Positions 36,769 to 45,761 of a DNA stretch of 64,000 nt are shown here, one piece after another; positions within the stretch are counted from its first letter, which is position 1; every line of letters begins with the position of its first letter. The notes under the pieces were generated by a model. That model was not told the DNA's origin. It saw only the letters and a program-made list of their open reading frames with translations, and searched no databases. The stretch spans positions 57,681-121,680 of the forward strand of contig JAJDNM010000132.1 in assembly GCA_022340665.1 (NCBI GenBank). The letters are read 5' to 3'. This DNA comes from Acidobacteriota bacterium (GTDB lineage: Bacteria; Acidobacteriota; Thermoanaerobaculia; Thermoanaerobaculales; Sulfomarinibacteraceae). Both the position numbers and the translations under genes were made by a program.

Positions 36769-36793
36769 CCGGGTCGCCCGACCCGGTTTTTTT
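36769..36793 (+). terminator. Intrinsic terminator after the lysine-ketoglutarate reductase-like gene
   Basis: CCGGGTCG, a 2-nt loop, CGACCCGG and seven Ts. It lies 150 nt after the stop and directly abuts a 180-bp palindrome. Confidence 0.9.
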
Positions 36794-36973
36794 GAGCCCT
36801 GGATTTCGGATCGGTTCTACTGCGCGCCGCGAGACACCACGCCTTGCGGTGCCTGCTTGCGCCCGCTCACTTCGACGTACCCCAAGTACGCCTCGTTCGC
36901 GGGCGCGGCGCATGCCCCACCTTTCGCGTCGTCACGCACCGCTCGTCACGAACCGATCCGAAATCCGGGGCTC
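36794..36973. repeat. 180-bp palindromic element with 24-bp near-perfect terminal arms
   Basis: Terminal arms 36794-36817 and 36950-36973 match in inverted orientation at 23 of 24 positions. The 132-bp interior continues as an imperfect hairpin (GCGCCCGC with GCGGGCGC) to a CGTAC-CCCAA-GTACG apex. There is no ORF of note inside. It lies in the 497-bp convergent gap between the lysine-ketoglutarate reductase-like and kinase genes and starts exactly where the terminator's T-run ends. It could be a MITE-like mobile remnant or a structured RNA. Confidence 0.8.
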
Positions 36974-37061
36974 TTAAATTTCTGAAAAGAACTCCCGACG
37001 AATATCTTTTGGAACTCTCCCGCCTGGTGTCTTTTCAATCTAGACTGTAGTTGTCAATCCG

Positions 37062-37105
37062 AGTAGAGGCGGAGCGCAGCGACGCCGGAGCCGAGGAATC
37101 TGTGG
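37062..37105. repeat. Relic of a common AGGCGGAGCGCAGCG-type dispersed repeat
   Basis: The segment GAGGCGGAGCGCAGCGACG, followed by GAGCCGAGGAATCT, resembles a dispersed repeat I recall from many bacterial genomes. No second copy was seen in this window. The rest of 36974-37116 holds nothing I can identify. Confidence 0.4.
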
Positions 37106-37116
37106 GATTGGTTTTT

Positions 37117-39843
37117 TCAATTCACTTGGGTGTCGTACTTCTTCAAAAGTGCCTGGAAACGGGGATCATCCTTCAGCGGGCTCCAGCGCGGGTCTGCTCG
37201 GAGGAACGGGCTCGAGATCCAGCCGGGATTCTCGAGCAGGTACTGGAGCTGTTCGACAGCTGCATCGCGTTGACCGAGGAGGGTGTGGATGTGCGCGAGA
37301 TCGATCACGTACGGAAGGTAGTAGTAGCCGTCCGTCGACCGCGGCAGCAGGGTGCACGCCAGCTCGCCCTCGCGGACCGCATCCTCACGCCGCCCCTGAA
37401 TCGCGTATACGATGCCCAGCGAGCTGTGGAGCCGGGGGTCCTCGGGTGAGGCGGCTGCCGCGGGCTCGAGGAGGGCGCGCGCGGCCTCGTACGCGTCCGC
37501 AGCGGCCTGGAGCTCGCCGAGTCGCTCGTAAGCATAGCCGGCAAAAAGGGCGTTGGGCCGGGCCCACATCTTGAGGTCGATCCACCCGTCGGTCGCCGAT
37601 TCGAGCCGCCCGATCGCCTGCTCGTACCGCCCTTCGAACATCTCCTGCCAGAACCAGATCCACCTCACCCAGTCATCCTCGGTTGGCGGCATCGATTGGA
37701 GGATCTGGCGGGTCTCTGAGGCGTCGCCATACCAGCTCCACAGGTTGAGGACCTTGTAGAGGTATGGCCACAGGGTCTCCGGGGCGAGCGTCATGGCCTG
37801 GTCGAAGGCCACCATCGCCTCGGGGTAGCATCGCGTCGTCCACAACCCCGCCCCGATCCCGGCGATCAGCCTGGCGCTTCGTGGGCTCAGCTCGACGGCG
37901 CGCTGCAGCACGTCCAGGTACTCGTCCCAGCGTCCCTGGAGCAGGTAGACATCGCTCCTCGCATCGAGGACCTCGGCGTTTTCGGGGAGGCCGGCGCCGG
38001 CTCGCCCGAACTCGGCCAGCGCGCCGTCCACGTCCCTGTAGGCCCAGAGCCGGTAATAGCCGATGTCGAGGTGGACCCTGGGCGATTCGGGGGCGAGCTC
38101 GAGAGCCCTGCGTGCGGCCGTATCGGCGGACTCCAGGTTTGCCGGCGACAGGTCGTGGCGGTAATAGCGCAACAATGCGTGGCCTCGGGCCAGCTCCGCG
38201 TGGGCAAGCGCGAAGTCCGGGTCGAGCTCAACCGCCTCTTGGAATGCCGCCATCACCCGTTCCCAGTTCTCGTAAGTGAAGTGCGGCTGAGCGGCGAGGT
38301 GTCGACCGCGCAGATAGGCGTGATAGGCGTCGAGGTTGGAAGTGGGCTGGGCATCGACGAGCGCCCGCGCGTCACCTGCGAGAGACACGCCGAGGTGGTC
38401 GGTGACGCTCTGCGCAATTTCCGACTGGATCTCGAACACATCGTCGATCACCTGGTCGTAGGTCTCGGCCCACAGGTGGGTATCGTCACTGACCCGGATC
38501 AACTGTGGCGTGACCCTGATGCGGCTCGTGCCACCCTCTCCGCGAGCCCACCTCACGGTGCCTTCCAAGATGAAGTCCACCGTCAGCTCGGCCCCGATCT
38601 GGGCGACGGTCTTGTCGGTGCCGGCGTACTGGACGGCGCTGGTTCTCGAGATCACGCGGAACCCGTTGATCATTGCCAGGCGTGCCGTGATCTCCTCGGT
38701 CATTCCGTCCGCGAAGTACTCATCGTCCGGCGAGCCGAGGTTTTCGAATGGGAGCACGACAATCCGAGGCAACGATTTGACGACCGGTTCATCCGCTCCG
38801 CGGTCGAACAGCGCTTCCGGCGGCAGAATGACCAGCAGCGCGATGACGGCCGCGATGACGACCGCCAGGATGTGCAGCCACCGTTTGCCGATGATCGATT
38901 GTTCCCCGCTTGGAGGCACGGTCTCGGAAGCGTCGAGTGCTCCGAGCGTCAGTGCCAGATCATGGGCCGAGCCGAAGCGGTCCTCGGGGCGCTTCTCGAG
39001 GCATTTGCCGACCACGCTCCCCAGCGTCGGGGGCACGGCGGCCGCAGCCGGGATCGGTTCGGGATCCTCCTTGAGGATCGCGGCTGCAGTTTCGACCGTC
39101 GTCGAACCGCCGAAAGGCCGTTGACCGGTGAACATTTCATAGAGCACGACTCCGAGGGCAAAGATATCGGATCTGTGATCGGCCGCCTGCCCTTGCACCT
39201 GCTCGGGGGCCATGTAAGCCATCGTGCCCATGACGGCGCCGGGCGAGGTGTCGAGCGTTGCAGTCGGCGTCTCGGTGGTCAGCTCGGCCTCGGGCAGTTT
39301 CAGCTTGGCCAGACCGAAATCGAGGATCTTGATTCGACCATCGCTCGTCAAAAAGATATTTTCCGGCTTGAGGTCGCGGTGCACGATCCCTTTTTCATGC
39401 GCCGCCGCGAGCCCATCGGCAATTGCCCTCGCGTACTCGACGGCCTTCCCGGTCGTGATGCCACCCTTGGAGATCAGCTCGCGGAGGGATGCGCCTTTGA
39501 GCAACTCCATCACGAGGAAGGACCTGAGGCTTGGGTCTTGAGGCCTGAGGCTCGCTCCCGCGTCCGAGTCCGCGTCCGAGTCCGTGCCCGACTCGACGGT
39601 CTCCAAACCGAAAACTGTTGCGATATTCGGGTGGTTCAAGGCAGCCAGAGCCTTCGCCTCGCGCTCGAAGCGCCGCATCCGCTCGGGATCGTTCGCCACC
39701 GCCTCCGGCAGCACCTTGATGGCCACGTCCCGGTCGAGGCGCTCGTCGCGGGCGCGGTAGACCTCGCCCATCCCGCCCTTGCCGATCAGCTCGACGACAC
39801 GGAAATGCCCGAGGGTCGTGCCGGCGAAATCCTGGCTCGTCAC
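37117..39843 (-). CDS. Membrane Ser/Thr protein kinase with TolB-like and TPR sensor region
   Basis: A 908-aa protein. The kinase domain covers residues 12-290: GKGGMGEVY loop, AIKVLP lysine, HRDLKPENI, DFGLAK and the APEQVQG segment. A membrane helix is near 322-345. Then comes a TolB-N/FlgO-like domain (VLPFENLGSPDDEYFADGMTEEI...) and TPR repeats to the end. It is probably a transmembrane signalling kinase with an external sensor. A 25-residue acidic low-complexity insert (residues about 82-107) separates the N- and C-lobes and is encoded by a DNA minisatellite. The GTG start overlaps the preceding kinase's stop (GTGA). Confidence 0.92.
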   Translation of the reverse strand: MTSQDFAGTTLGHFRVVELIGKGGMGEVYRARDERLDRDVAIKVLPEAVANDPERMRRFEREAKALAALNHPNIATVFGLETVESGTDSDADSDAGASLRPQDPSLRSFLVMELLKGASLRELISKGGITTGKAVEYARAIADGLAAAHEKGIVHRDLKPENIFLTSDGRIKILDFGLAKLKLPEAELTTETPTATLDTSPGAVMGTMAYMAPEQVQGQAADHRSDIFALGVVLYEMFTGQRPFGGSTTVETAAAILKEDPEPIPAAAAVPPTLGSVVGKCLEKRPEDRFGSAHDLALTLGALDASETVPPSGEQSIIGKRWLHILAVVIAAVIALLVILPPEALFDRGADEPVVKSLPRIVVLPFENLGSPDDEYFADGMTEEITARLAMINGFRVISRTSAVQYAGTDKTVAQIGAELTVDFILEGTVRWARGEGGTSRIRVTPQLIRVSDDTHLWAETYDQVIDDVFEIQSEIAQSVTDHLGVSLAGDARALVDAQPTSNLDAYHAYLRGRHLAAQPHFTYENWERVMAAFQEAVELDPDFALAHAELARGHALLRYYRHDLSPANLESADTAARRALELAPESPRVHLDIGYYRLWAYRDVDGALAEFGRAGAGLPENAEVLDARSDVYLLQGRWDEYLDVLQRAVELSPRSARLIAGIGAGLWTTRCYPEAMVAFDQAMTLAPETLWPYLYKVLNLWSWYGDASETRQILQSMPPTEDDWVRWIWFWQEMFEGRYEQAIGRLESATDGWIDLKMWARPNALFAGYAYERLGELQAAADAYEAARALLEPAAAASPEDPRLHSSLGIVYAIQGRREDAVREGELACTLLPRSTDGYYYLPYVIDLAHIHTLLGQRDAAVEQLQYLLENPGWISSPFLRADPRWSPLKDDPRFQALLKKYDTQVN
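39522..39597. repeat. Minisatellite inside the kinase gene (GCGTCCGAGTCC unit)
   Basis: A tract with reiterated GCGTCCGAGTCC and CCTGAGGCTTGGG/CCTGAGGCTCG units encodes the acidic insert DSDADSDAGASLRPQ between the kinase beta-strands. The second kinase, which is close in sequence, lacks it. It looks like an expansion in the reading frame. Confidence 0.65.
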
Positions 39844-42119
39844 AGGCCGACACCTTGAAGCAACTCTTCAATCCGAGCATCGTCCGGCGCGGACGGAGGG
39901 GCCATGAGGCGGTGGAACGCGAGCCACGGGTCCAGGCCCTGAACTGCTCTCTCGAGTAGAGCGACTGCCCGATGGGGCTCGTTGCGTGCGAGGTGAACCC
40001 AAGCCAGAAACGTCGGCGGCACGTAGGTGGTGCGTGCCCTGCTCTGGAGAATTTCAAACATCTCATCTCCGCGATGCGTCTCGCCCCGCATGTAGCACAC
40101 ACACGCGAGCTGCGTGACTGCGCTCGAGTGGTTGCCCGAAAGCTCGACCGCCTTCTCCGCCTCGGCTCTCGCCTCGTCGAATCGTGAGTCGAGGACAAAG
40201 TGGAAGCTCAGGAAATTGTGCGGCATCCAGTGGTTCGGGTGCATGGCCACGACTCCCTCGAGTCCCGTCAAACCCTCGTTACGATCTCCGGCAAGGGCCA
40301 CCCAGGAGTAGGTCCAGGTGTTCCAGTTCGGCGACAGCGGGTCGAGTCTCCGGGTCAAGCGGGCGTGGGTCAGCGCCTCGTCAAATCTGCGCAGGCACAA
40401 CAGCTGTGCAGCGAACTGACCGTGCGTTTCGGCGACGTTCGGCCCCAGCACAATCGCTTTGAGATGACCCTTCTCGGCCGCTTCCCAATCGCGCTCGAAG
40501 AACGAGATCATCGCGCTGAACGAGTGCGCCTCCGGAATCGTGTCATCAAGCTCGAGAGCTCGCGCCACCAGCGGCCGGGCAGCAGCGAGACCCTCAACCG
40601 GTGCGAGCTCGCCCCACCAGCTCTGGGAAAGCGTCGCAGTCGCCAAACCTACATAGGCGCTGGCGAATGTCGGATCCATCCGGATCGCCTCATTGAAACA
40701 CTCGATGCTGCGTGCATACCCCTGCTCGGTCAGCTCGTTCCAATAGAACCACGCCTTCAGAAATACCTGGTAGGCGTCCATGTTGTCCGTCGGACGGCGC
40801 ACGACCGCTGCCCGCTCTTTCCCAAGAAGCTCGACCTGGAGGTTTTCGACGATCGCCAGGGCAATTTCGTCCTGAATCGAGAACACGTCCTCGAGATTCC
40901 GGTCGAAGCGCTCCGACCAGAGGTGAGAGCCGTCCCGGGCATCGACCAGCTGGGCGGTGATTCGGAGCCGATCGCCGGCTTTGCGAACGCTTCCCTCGAC
41001 GATGGCGCCGACGTCCAGTGCGGACCCGATCTGCCGCACGTCCTCATGCTTCCCCTTGAAGGCGAAGGCCGAAGTCCGCGCGATCACGCGCAGGCCCTGA
41101 ACCTGGGCGAGGGCGTTGATGATCTCCTCTGCCATACCGTCACAAAAATATTCCTGTTCCGGGTCAGCTGACATGTTGGCGAACGGCAATACGCCAACCG
41201 ACGGACGGTCGTCTTCCGCCTGGAGGCCGCCGCGCAGCGAACCAACTTCGTGCGAGGGTGGAACAGCCGGAAGAGAGCGCAGCAGGAACGCCAGATCTGT
41301 GGCTGATTGGAAACGTCGCTCGGGATTCTTGTCAAGACAGCGGAGTATCGCGCTCTCGACCTCCGGAGCCACATCGACGCCCGAGCCGGCGACTGACGTC
41401 GGTTCCTCGCGGAGAATCGCGGTCATGATCTCGGCGGTTGTGTCACGCTCGAAGGCCCGGTGTCCGGTCAGCATTTCGTAAAGAACGCAGCCAAGAGCGA
41501 AGATATCCGTGCGATGGTCAACCGGATCGCCCCGCACCTGCTCGGGCGCCATGTAGCCCACCGTTCCCATCACCGAGTGCTGGCGGGTCAGCGGCGCCTC
41601 GATCGAACCGGTCTCCGCTTCGCTGTCGGTGGCCTCGCGGGTCGCCGCGAGTCCGAAATCGAGGATCTTCAACCGGCGATCCTCGCACAGAAAGATGTTG
41701 GAGGGCTTGATGTCCCGGTGCACGACCCCCTTGCTATGCGCAGCGCTGAGCCCGTTCGCCACCCCGGAGCCGATCTCCCGAACCTGCCTCCAAGGCAACG
41801 GAGCGTTAGCCTTGCGAAGGCGTTGTCGAAGGGTTTCGCCTCGGAGGAACTCGGTCACCGCGTAAGTCAGACTGCCTGCAGTGTCGAAGTCAAAGATTTC
41901 GAGAATGTTTTCATGTGACAGCGCGGCGACAGCCTTCGCTTCGCGCTCGAAGCGGGCCAGTCTCTCCGCATCCCCCGCCACCTCCTCCGGCAGCACCTTG
42001 ATCGCCACGTCCCGATCCAGCCGCTCGTCGTGCGCCCGGTAGACCTCCCCCATCCCGCCCTTGCCGATCAGCTCGACGAGGCGGTAGTGACCCAGGCTAC
42101 GACCGACGAGGTCTCGCAT
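39840..42119 (-). CDS. Ser/Thr protein kinase with TolB-like and TPR region, no membrane helix
   Basis: A 759-aa protein from the ATG at 42119 (upstream in-frame sequence is a shadow of the acyl-CoA dehydrogenase gene). The kinase domain is complete: GKGGMGEVY, AIKVLP, HRDIKPSNI, DFGLAA and APEQVRG. After residue 285 it passes through a short Pro/Ser linker into a TolB-like domain (VGVLPFANMSADPEQEYFCDGM...), then TPR repeats. Unlike its neighbour, no membrane helix separates kinase and sensor, so it should be cytoplasmic. The pair overlap by four bases (GTGA) and are probably cotranscribed duplicates. Confidence 0.92.
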   Translation of the reverse strand: MRDLVGRSLGHYRLVELIGKGGMGEVYRAHDERLDRDVAIKVLPEEVAGDAERLARFEREAKAVAALSHENILEIFDFDTAGSLTYAVTEFLRGETLRQRLRKANAPLPWRQVREIGSGVANGLSAAHSKGVVHRDIKPSNIFLCEDRRLKILDFGLAATREATDSEAETGSIEAPLTRQHSVMGTVGYMAPEQVRGDPVDHRTDIFALGCVLYEMLTGHRAFERDTTAEIMTAILREEPTSVAGSGVDVAPEVESAILRCLDKNPERRFQSATDLAFLLRSLPAVPPSHEVGSLRGGLQAEDDRPSVGVLPFANMSADPEQEYFCDGMAEEIINALAQVQGLRVIARTSAFAFKGKHEDVRQIGSALDVGAIVEGSVRKAGDRLRITAQLVDARDGSHLWSERFDRNLEDVFSIQDEIALAIVENLQVELLGKERAAVVRRPTDNMDAYQVFLKAWFYWNELTEQGYARSIECFNEAIRMDPTFASAYVGLATATLSQSWWGELAPVEGLAAARPLVARALELDDTIPEAHSFSAMISFFERDWEAAEKGHLKAIVLGPNVAETHGQFAAQLLCLRRFDEALTHARLTRRLDPLSPNWNTWTYSWVALAGDRNEGLTGLEGVVAMHPNHWMPHNFLSFHFVLDSRFDEARAEAEKAVELSGNHSSAVTQLACVCYMRGETHRGDEMFEILQSRARTTYVPPTFLAWVHLARNEPHRAVALLERAVQGLDPWLAFHRLMAPPSAPDDARIEELLQGVGL

Positions 42120-42220
42120 TGTCAGAGTTTCCCGCCGCATTCTACCGTAGAGCGGACGCCTTGGATCTGTCGCGCGACGGTATGATGTGCCGCGAGACGA
42201 AGGCAATTCAGGGAGACGTG

Positions 42221-43429
42221 ATGGACTTTTCGCTGTCCGAAAATATGCAGACCATCCTCGGCATGATCGACGAGTACGTGGCCAAAGAGCTGATACCGAT
42301 GGAGGAAAATTTCCTGCGGTATCCCTTTCGCTCGCTGCTGCCCGAGATCGAGAAGAAGAGGGCCATGGTGAAGCAGATGGGGCTGTGGGCTCCGGGCCAC
42401 CCGCGGGAGCTGGGAGGAATGGGCCTGAACCTGATCGAGCTCGGTCTGGTCTCCGAGGCCGTCGGTGGCACCCCGCTCGGCCACTTCGTCTTCGGCTGCC
42501 ATGCTCCCGACGCCGGCAATATCGAGATCCTCCACCTTCACGGCACGCCCGAGCAGAAGGAGCGGTGGCTGCAACCACTGGTCGCCGGAGATATTCGCAG
42601 CTGCTTCTCGATGACCGAGGTCGAGCTGCCGGGCTCCAACCCGGTGATGATGGAAACGACTGCGGTCAAGGACGGCGACGACTACGTCATCAACGGCCAA
42701 AAGTGGTACACGACTGCCGCCGACGGCGCGGCCTTCGCGGTGGTCATGACGATCACTGACCCCGAGGCGCCCCTCCACCGACGGGCGAGCATGATCATCG
42801 TTCCGACCGACACCCCCGGCTTCGACCTGGTGCGCAACATCAGCGTGATGGGCCACACCGGCGAGGATTGGGCGAGCCACGGCGAGATCCTCTATCACTC
42901 GTGCCGCGTCCCACAGTCGAATCTGCTCGGCCCCGAAGGCCACGGCTTCGCGATCGCCCAGGAACGCCTCGGACCGGGACGTATTCACCACTGCATGCGC
43001 TGGATCGGGATCTGCAACCGCGCCTTCGACCTCATGTGCAAGCGAGCCGGCTCCCGCACCATTGCCCCCGGAAAGGTGCTGGGTGACCGCGATATCGTTC
43101 GCGCCTGGATCGCGGAGAGCGCAGCCGAGATCAGAGCCGCACGGTTGATGACGCTGCACACCGCCTGGCTGATCGAGAACCGCGGGTGGCGGGAAGCACG
43201 GCAGGACATCTCGATGATCAAGTTCACCGTGGCCAACACCATGCAGCGGGTCATCGACCGCGCCCTACAGGTCCACGGCGGGCTCGGCATGACCGACGAT
43301 ACCCTACTGGCCTATTTCTTCCGCCACGAACGGGCCGCTCGTATCTATGACGGCGCCGATGAGGTGCACAAGATCTCGCTCGCGAAGCGGATCCTGAGTG
43401 AGTATGTCGCTCCACCGGGCAAAGCTTGA
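42221..43429 (+). CDS. Acyl-CoA dehydrogenase
   Basis: A 402-aa flavoprotein with three ACAD domains. The N-terminal helical part is MDFSLSENMQTILGMIDEYV. The middle has CFSMTEVELPGSNPVMMETTA and GQKWYTTAADGAAFAVVMTI. The C-terminal FAD-binding and dimer region has QVHGGLGMTDDTLLAYFFRHERAARIYDGADEVHK, where the GADEVHK ending is family-typical. The ATG at 42221 has GGGAG 5 bp upstream. It would start beta-oxidation that fadN/fadA complete, but it has no FadR-type operator in front of it and is 8 kb away. Confidence 0.93.
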   Translation: MDFSLSENMQTILGMIDEYVAKELIPMEENFLRYPFRSLLPEIEKKRAMVKQMGLWAPGHPRELGGMGLNLIELGLVSEAVGGTPLGHFVFGCHAPDAGNIEILHLHGTPEQKERWLQPLVAGDIRSCFSMTEVELPGSNPVMMETTAVKDGDDYVINGQKWYTTAADGAAFAVVMTITDPEAPLHRRASMIIVPTDTPGFDLVRNISVMGHTGEDWASHGEILYHSCRVPQSNLLGPEGHGFAIAQERLGPGRIHHCMRWIGICNRAFDLMCKRAGSRTIAPGKVLGDRDIVRAWIAESAAEIRAARLMTLHTAWLIENRGWREARQDISMIKFTVANTMQRVIDRALQVHGGLGMTDDTLLAYFFRHERAARIYDGADEVHKISLAKRILSEYVAPPGKA

Positions 43430-43526
43430 CCAGCGGCGCCGATTCGGACCGATTCGACGCCCATCCTGATACCATCGAAATGATGGAATCCACTCGCTTC
43501 CCGCATGTGGTTCCGGGGGGGCACCG

Positions 43527-44588
43527 ATGAGCGTTCTTGAACGATTGACTCGATGGGAGGGCATGGTCTTCGGGTTCGTCTTGGGCGTCGCGGCGACAGT
43601 CGTGGGGTCGATGGCCTACAACGAGATCGCCGGCACACTCCGCGTCTCCCACCTCAAAAGGAGTCTTCACGACAATCAGCTCGAGGAGATCGCAAACCTG
43701 ATCGAGGAGGAGCTTGCTACCGCGACAACGGCAATGAAGGACGGCAAGCCACTCCAGATCAGCAACTACCTCGCGTTCCACTTCATGCCGAAGCTCTACG
43801 CCCACCACATGGACTACGCGATGATCCTCCTCCAGAACGAGGACGTGTACACATTCAACACGCTGCGCGACACGACACATTTTCTGACCTTCAACCTCTC
43901 GCAGAGGGACTTCTCCGGGCTCGATCTGAGGTCCGTGAACCTGGTCGGCGCCCAACTGACCGGCGCCGACTTTTCGAATACCCTGCTCGAGGGGGCCGAC
44001 TTTCGGCTGGCGGAGATGCCCCGGGTGAACCTCACTGATGCCGAGGTCACCAGGGCATCGTTCAACGAAGCCATCCTCTCGAGCGCGATTCTCACCGGAA
44101 TTCATGGTGAGGAGCCCCATTTCGAAAAGAGTGTGCTGGTCGATTCATCGCTGACTCGGCTCGACGATCTGCACTTCGCGGACTTCTCGGGAGCGGAGCT
44201 CTCCCAAGCCAATCTCTTCGACTCGAGGTTCTTCGACGCGAGCTTCGATCGCGCGAACTTCACCCTCGCCTCGGCGGTCGGCTCCGACTTCGCGGTCGTC
44301 AGGAGCATGGATGACGTCAACCTGACCGGCGCCAACCTGACAGGAGCGCGCCTCGAGCCCGAACGGGCGGAGCGCGCTTGGTTCGTCAACGCTGACGGCC
44401 TCTCATCGCGAGACGCTCGCGACCTCCGCCGCCGGGGCGGCATCGCCCGCCCTGAGGAGGTGCTACAGAAGGTCGACCCGCGAATCATCGCCGGGTTCCA
44501 GGCGCAGATCGAGGAGGACGAGACGATCAACCCCGAGGATCGCGACGCGGTGCTGTTGTCGATGCTGCAGGAGTACTACCTGAACTGA
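43527..44588 (+). CDS. Pentapeptide-repeat membrane-anchored protein
   Basis: A 353-aa protein with one N-terminal membrane helix (residues 12-30), a helical linker and two runs of pentapeptide repeats, near residues 120-190 and 205-285. Examples are DFSGLDLRSVNLVGAQLTGA and ADFSNTLLEGADFRL, fitting the A(D/N)LXX pattern of a right-handed quadrilateral helix. The C-terminal helices follow (LQKVDPRIIAGFQAQIEEDE). Function unknown; such folds mediate protein contacts. The gene ends inside the start of a tandem-arm element. Confidence 0.88.
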   Translation: MSVLERLTRWEGMVFGFVLGVAATVVGSMAYNEIAGTLRVSHLKRSLHDNQLEEIANLIEEELATATTAMKDGKPLQISNYLAFHFMPKLYAHHMDYAMILLQNEDVYTFNTLRDTTHFLTFNLSQRDFSGLDLRSVNLVGAQLTGADFSNTLLEGADFRLAEMPRVNLTDAEVTRASFNEAILSSAILTGIHGEEPHFEKSVLVDSSLTRLDDLHFADFSGAELSQANLFDSRFFDASFDRANFTLASAVGSDFAVVRSMDDVNLTGANLTGARLEPERAERAWFVNADGLSSRDARDLRRRGGIARPEEVLQKVDPRIIAGFQAQIEEDETINPEDRDAVLLSMLQEYYLN

Positions 44589-44697
44589 ATTCTCTCGAAT
44601 TCAGTTCAGAATTCGGAATTTTGAATTAGGAATCGTGAATGCCACCCACCCTTCCGGTTCTCAGGGGCACGGGAGGGAATTCCTCATTCCTCATTCG
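44588..44697. repeat. Tandem-arm palindromic element H (GGAATTTTGAATTA unit)
   Basis: CGGAATTTTGAATTAGGAAT and GTGAATGCCACCCACCC lead to a loop, GGGGCACGGGAGGG and TTCCTCATTCCTCATTC in the complementary sense. It fills most of the gap between the pentapeptide and nitronate monooxygenase-like genes, which are co-directional. Confidence 0.75.
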
Positions 44698-44777
44698 ATC
44701 GAGGCGCCGGTCCTCCTGACCCGCCCACCGTGATACCTTCGTCGCGGTACGCAACCTGACGCTACCGAGGTGAAACC

Positions 44778-45758
44778 ATGGACCAGGTATTCAAGACCCG
44801 AGTGACCGAGGACTTCGGGATCGACCATCCCATCATCCAGGGCGGAATGATGTGGGTCTCTCAACCGGAGCTGGTGGCGGCGGTGTCGAATGCGGGCGGC
44901 CTCGGAGTCCTGACAGCGCTGACCTTCGAGACTTCGGAGGGTCTGGCCGACGCTATCGCCCGCACCCGCGAGCTGACTGACAAGTCGTTCGGAGTGAATG
45001 TAACGTTCCTGCCAACTCTGATTCCCAAGGACTACGGCAGCCTGATCGATGTGATCGTCGATCAGGGCATCGGAATCGTCGAGACCGCCGGCCGCAACCC
45101 GGAGCCCTATCTGGAGCACATCAAGGCGGGCGGAGCCAAAGTAATCCACAAGTGCACCTCGGTTCGCTTTGCCAGAAAAGCCGAGGCGATTGGCTGCGAC
45201 TACGTCAGCATCGACGGCTGCGAGTGTGCAGGCCATCCGGGCGAGGAGGACATCACCTCGCTGGTGTTGATCCCCGCCACCGTGGATGCGATCAACATCC
45301 CGGTCATCGCCTCCGGCGGCTTCGCCGACGCGCGGGGGCTGATCGCCGCGCTGGCCCTCGGTGCCGAGGCGATGAACATGGGTACCCGCTTTGTCGCGAC
45401 CAAGGAAGCCCCGGCTCACGACAACGTCAAACAGTGGTACGTGAACGCCTCCGAGACCGACACCATGTACGTCATGCGATCGCTCAGGAACACCGAGCGG
45501 GTGCTGCGCAACCCGGTGGCCGAGAAAGTCGTCGAGCTGGAGGGCCAGGGCGCGGGCATCGCCGAGCTGGCGCCGCTGGTGAGCGGTCAGAACGGCCTCC
45601 GGGTGCTCAAGGACGGCGACACCGAGGTCGGTCTGATGACGGCCGGCCAGTCCGTCGGGTTGGTCCATGATGTGCCGACCGTGCAGGAGCTCATCGACAC
45701 CATCATCGGGCAGGCTCAGGAAATCCTCGGATCACGGCTCGCGGGAATGACCGCCTGA
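44778..45758 (+). CDS. Nitronate monooxygenase / FabK-like flavin enzyme
   Basis: A 326-aa TIM-barrel flavoprotein. MDQVFKTRVTEDFGIDHPIIQGGMMW and the GAKVIHKCTSVRFARKAEAIGCDYVSIDGCECAGHPGEEDI block with DxxGCECAGHPG identify the nitronate monooxygenase (2-nitropropane dioxygenase) family, which overlaps FabK-type enoyl-ACP reductases. Flavin-binding appears in GGFADARGLIAALALGAEAM and MGTRFVAT. The exact substrate cannot be told. It is 3 bp upstream of the helicase gene. Confidence 0.88.
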   Translation: MDQVFKTRVTEDFGIDHPIIQGGMMWVSQPELVAAVSNAGGLGVLTALTFETSEGLADAIARTRELTDKSFGVNVTFLPTLIPKDYGSLIDVIVDQGIGIVETAGRNPEPYLEHIKAGGAKVIHKCTSVRFARKAEAIGCDYVSIDGCECAGHPGEEDITSLVLIPATVDAINIPVIASGGFADARGLIAALALGAEAMNMGTRFVATKEAPAHDNVKQWYVNASETDTMYVMRSLRNTERVLRNPVAEKVVELEGQGAGIAELAPLVSGQNGLRVLKDGDTEVGLMTAGQSVGLVHDVPTVQELIDTIIGQAQEILGSRLAGMTA

Positions 45759-45761
45759 CGC

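Noticed and set aside
42120..42578. Upstream extension of the second kinase to 42578
   Set aside because: It overlaps the acyl-CoA dehydrogenase gene on the other strand and lacks kinase-like sequence. The ATG at 42119 starts just before the kinase domain.
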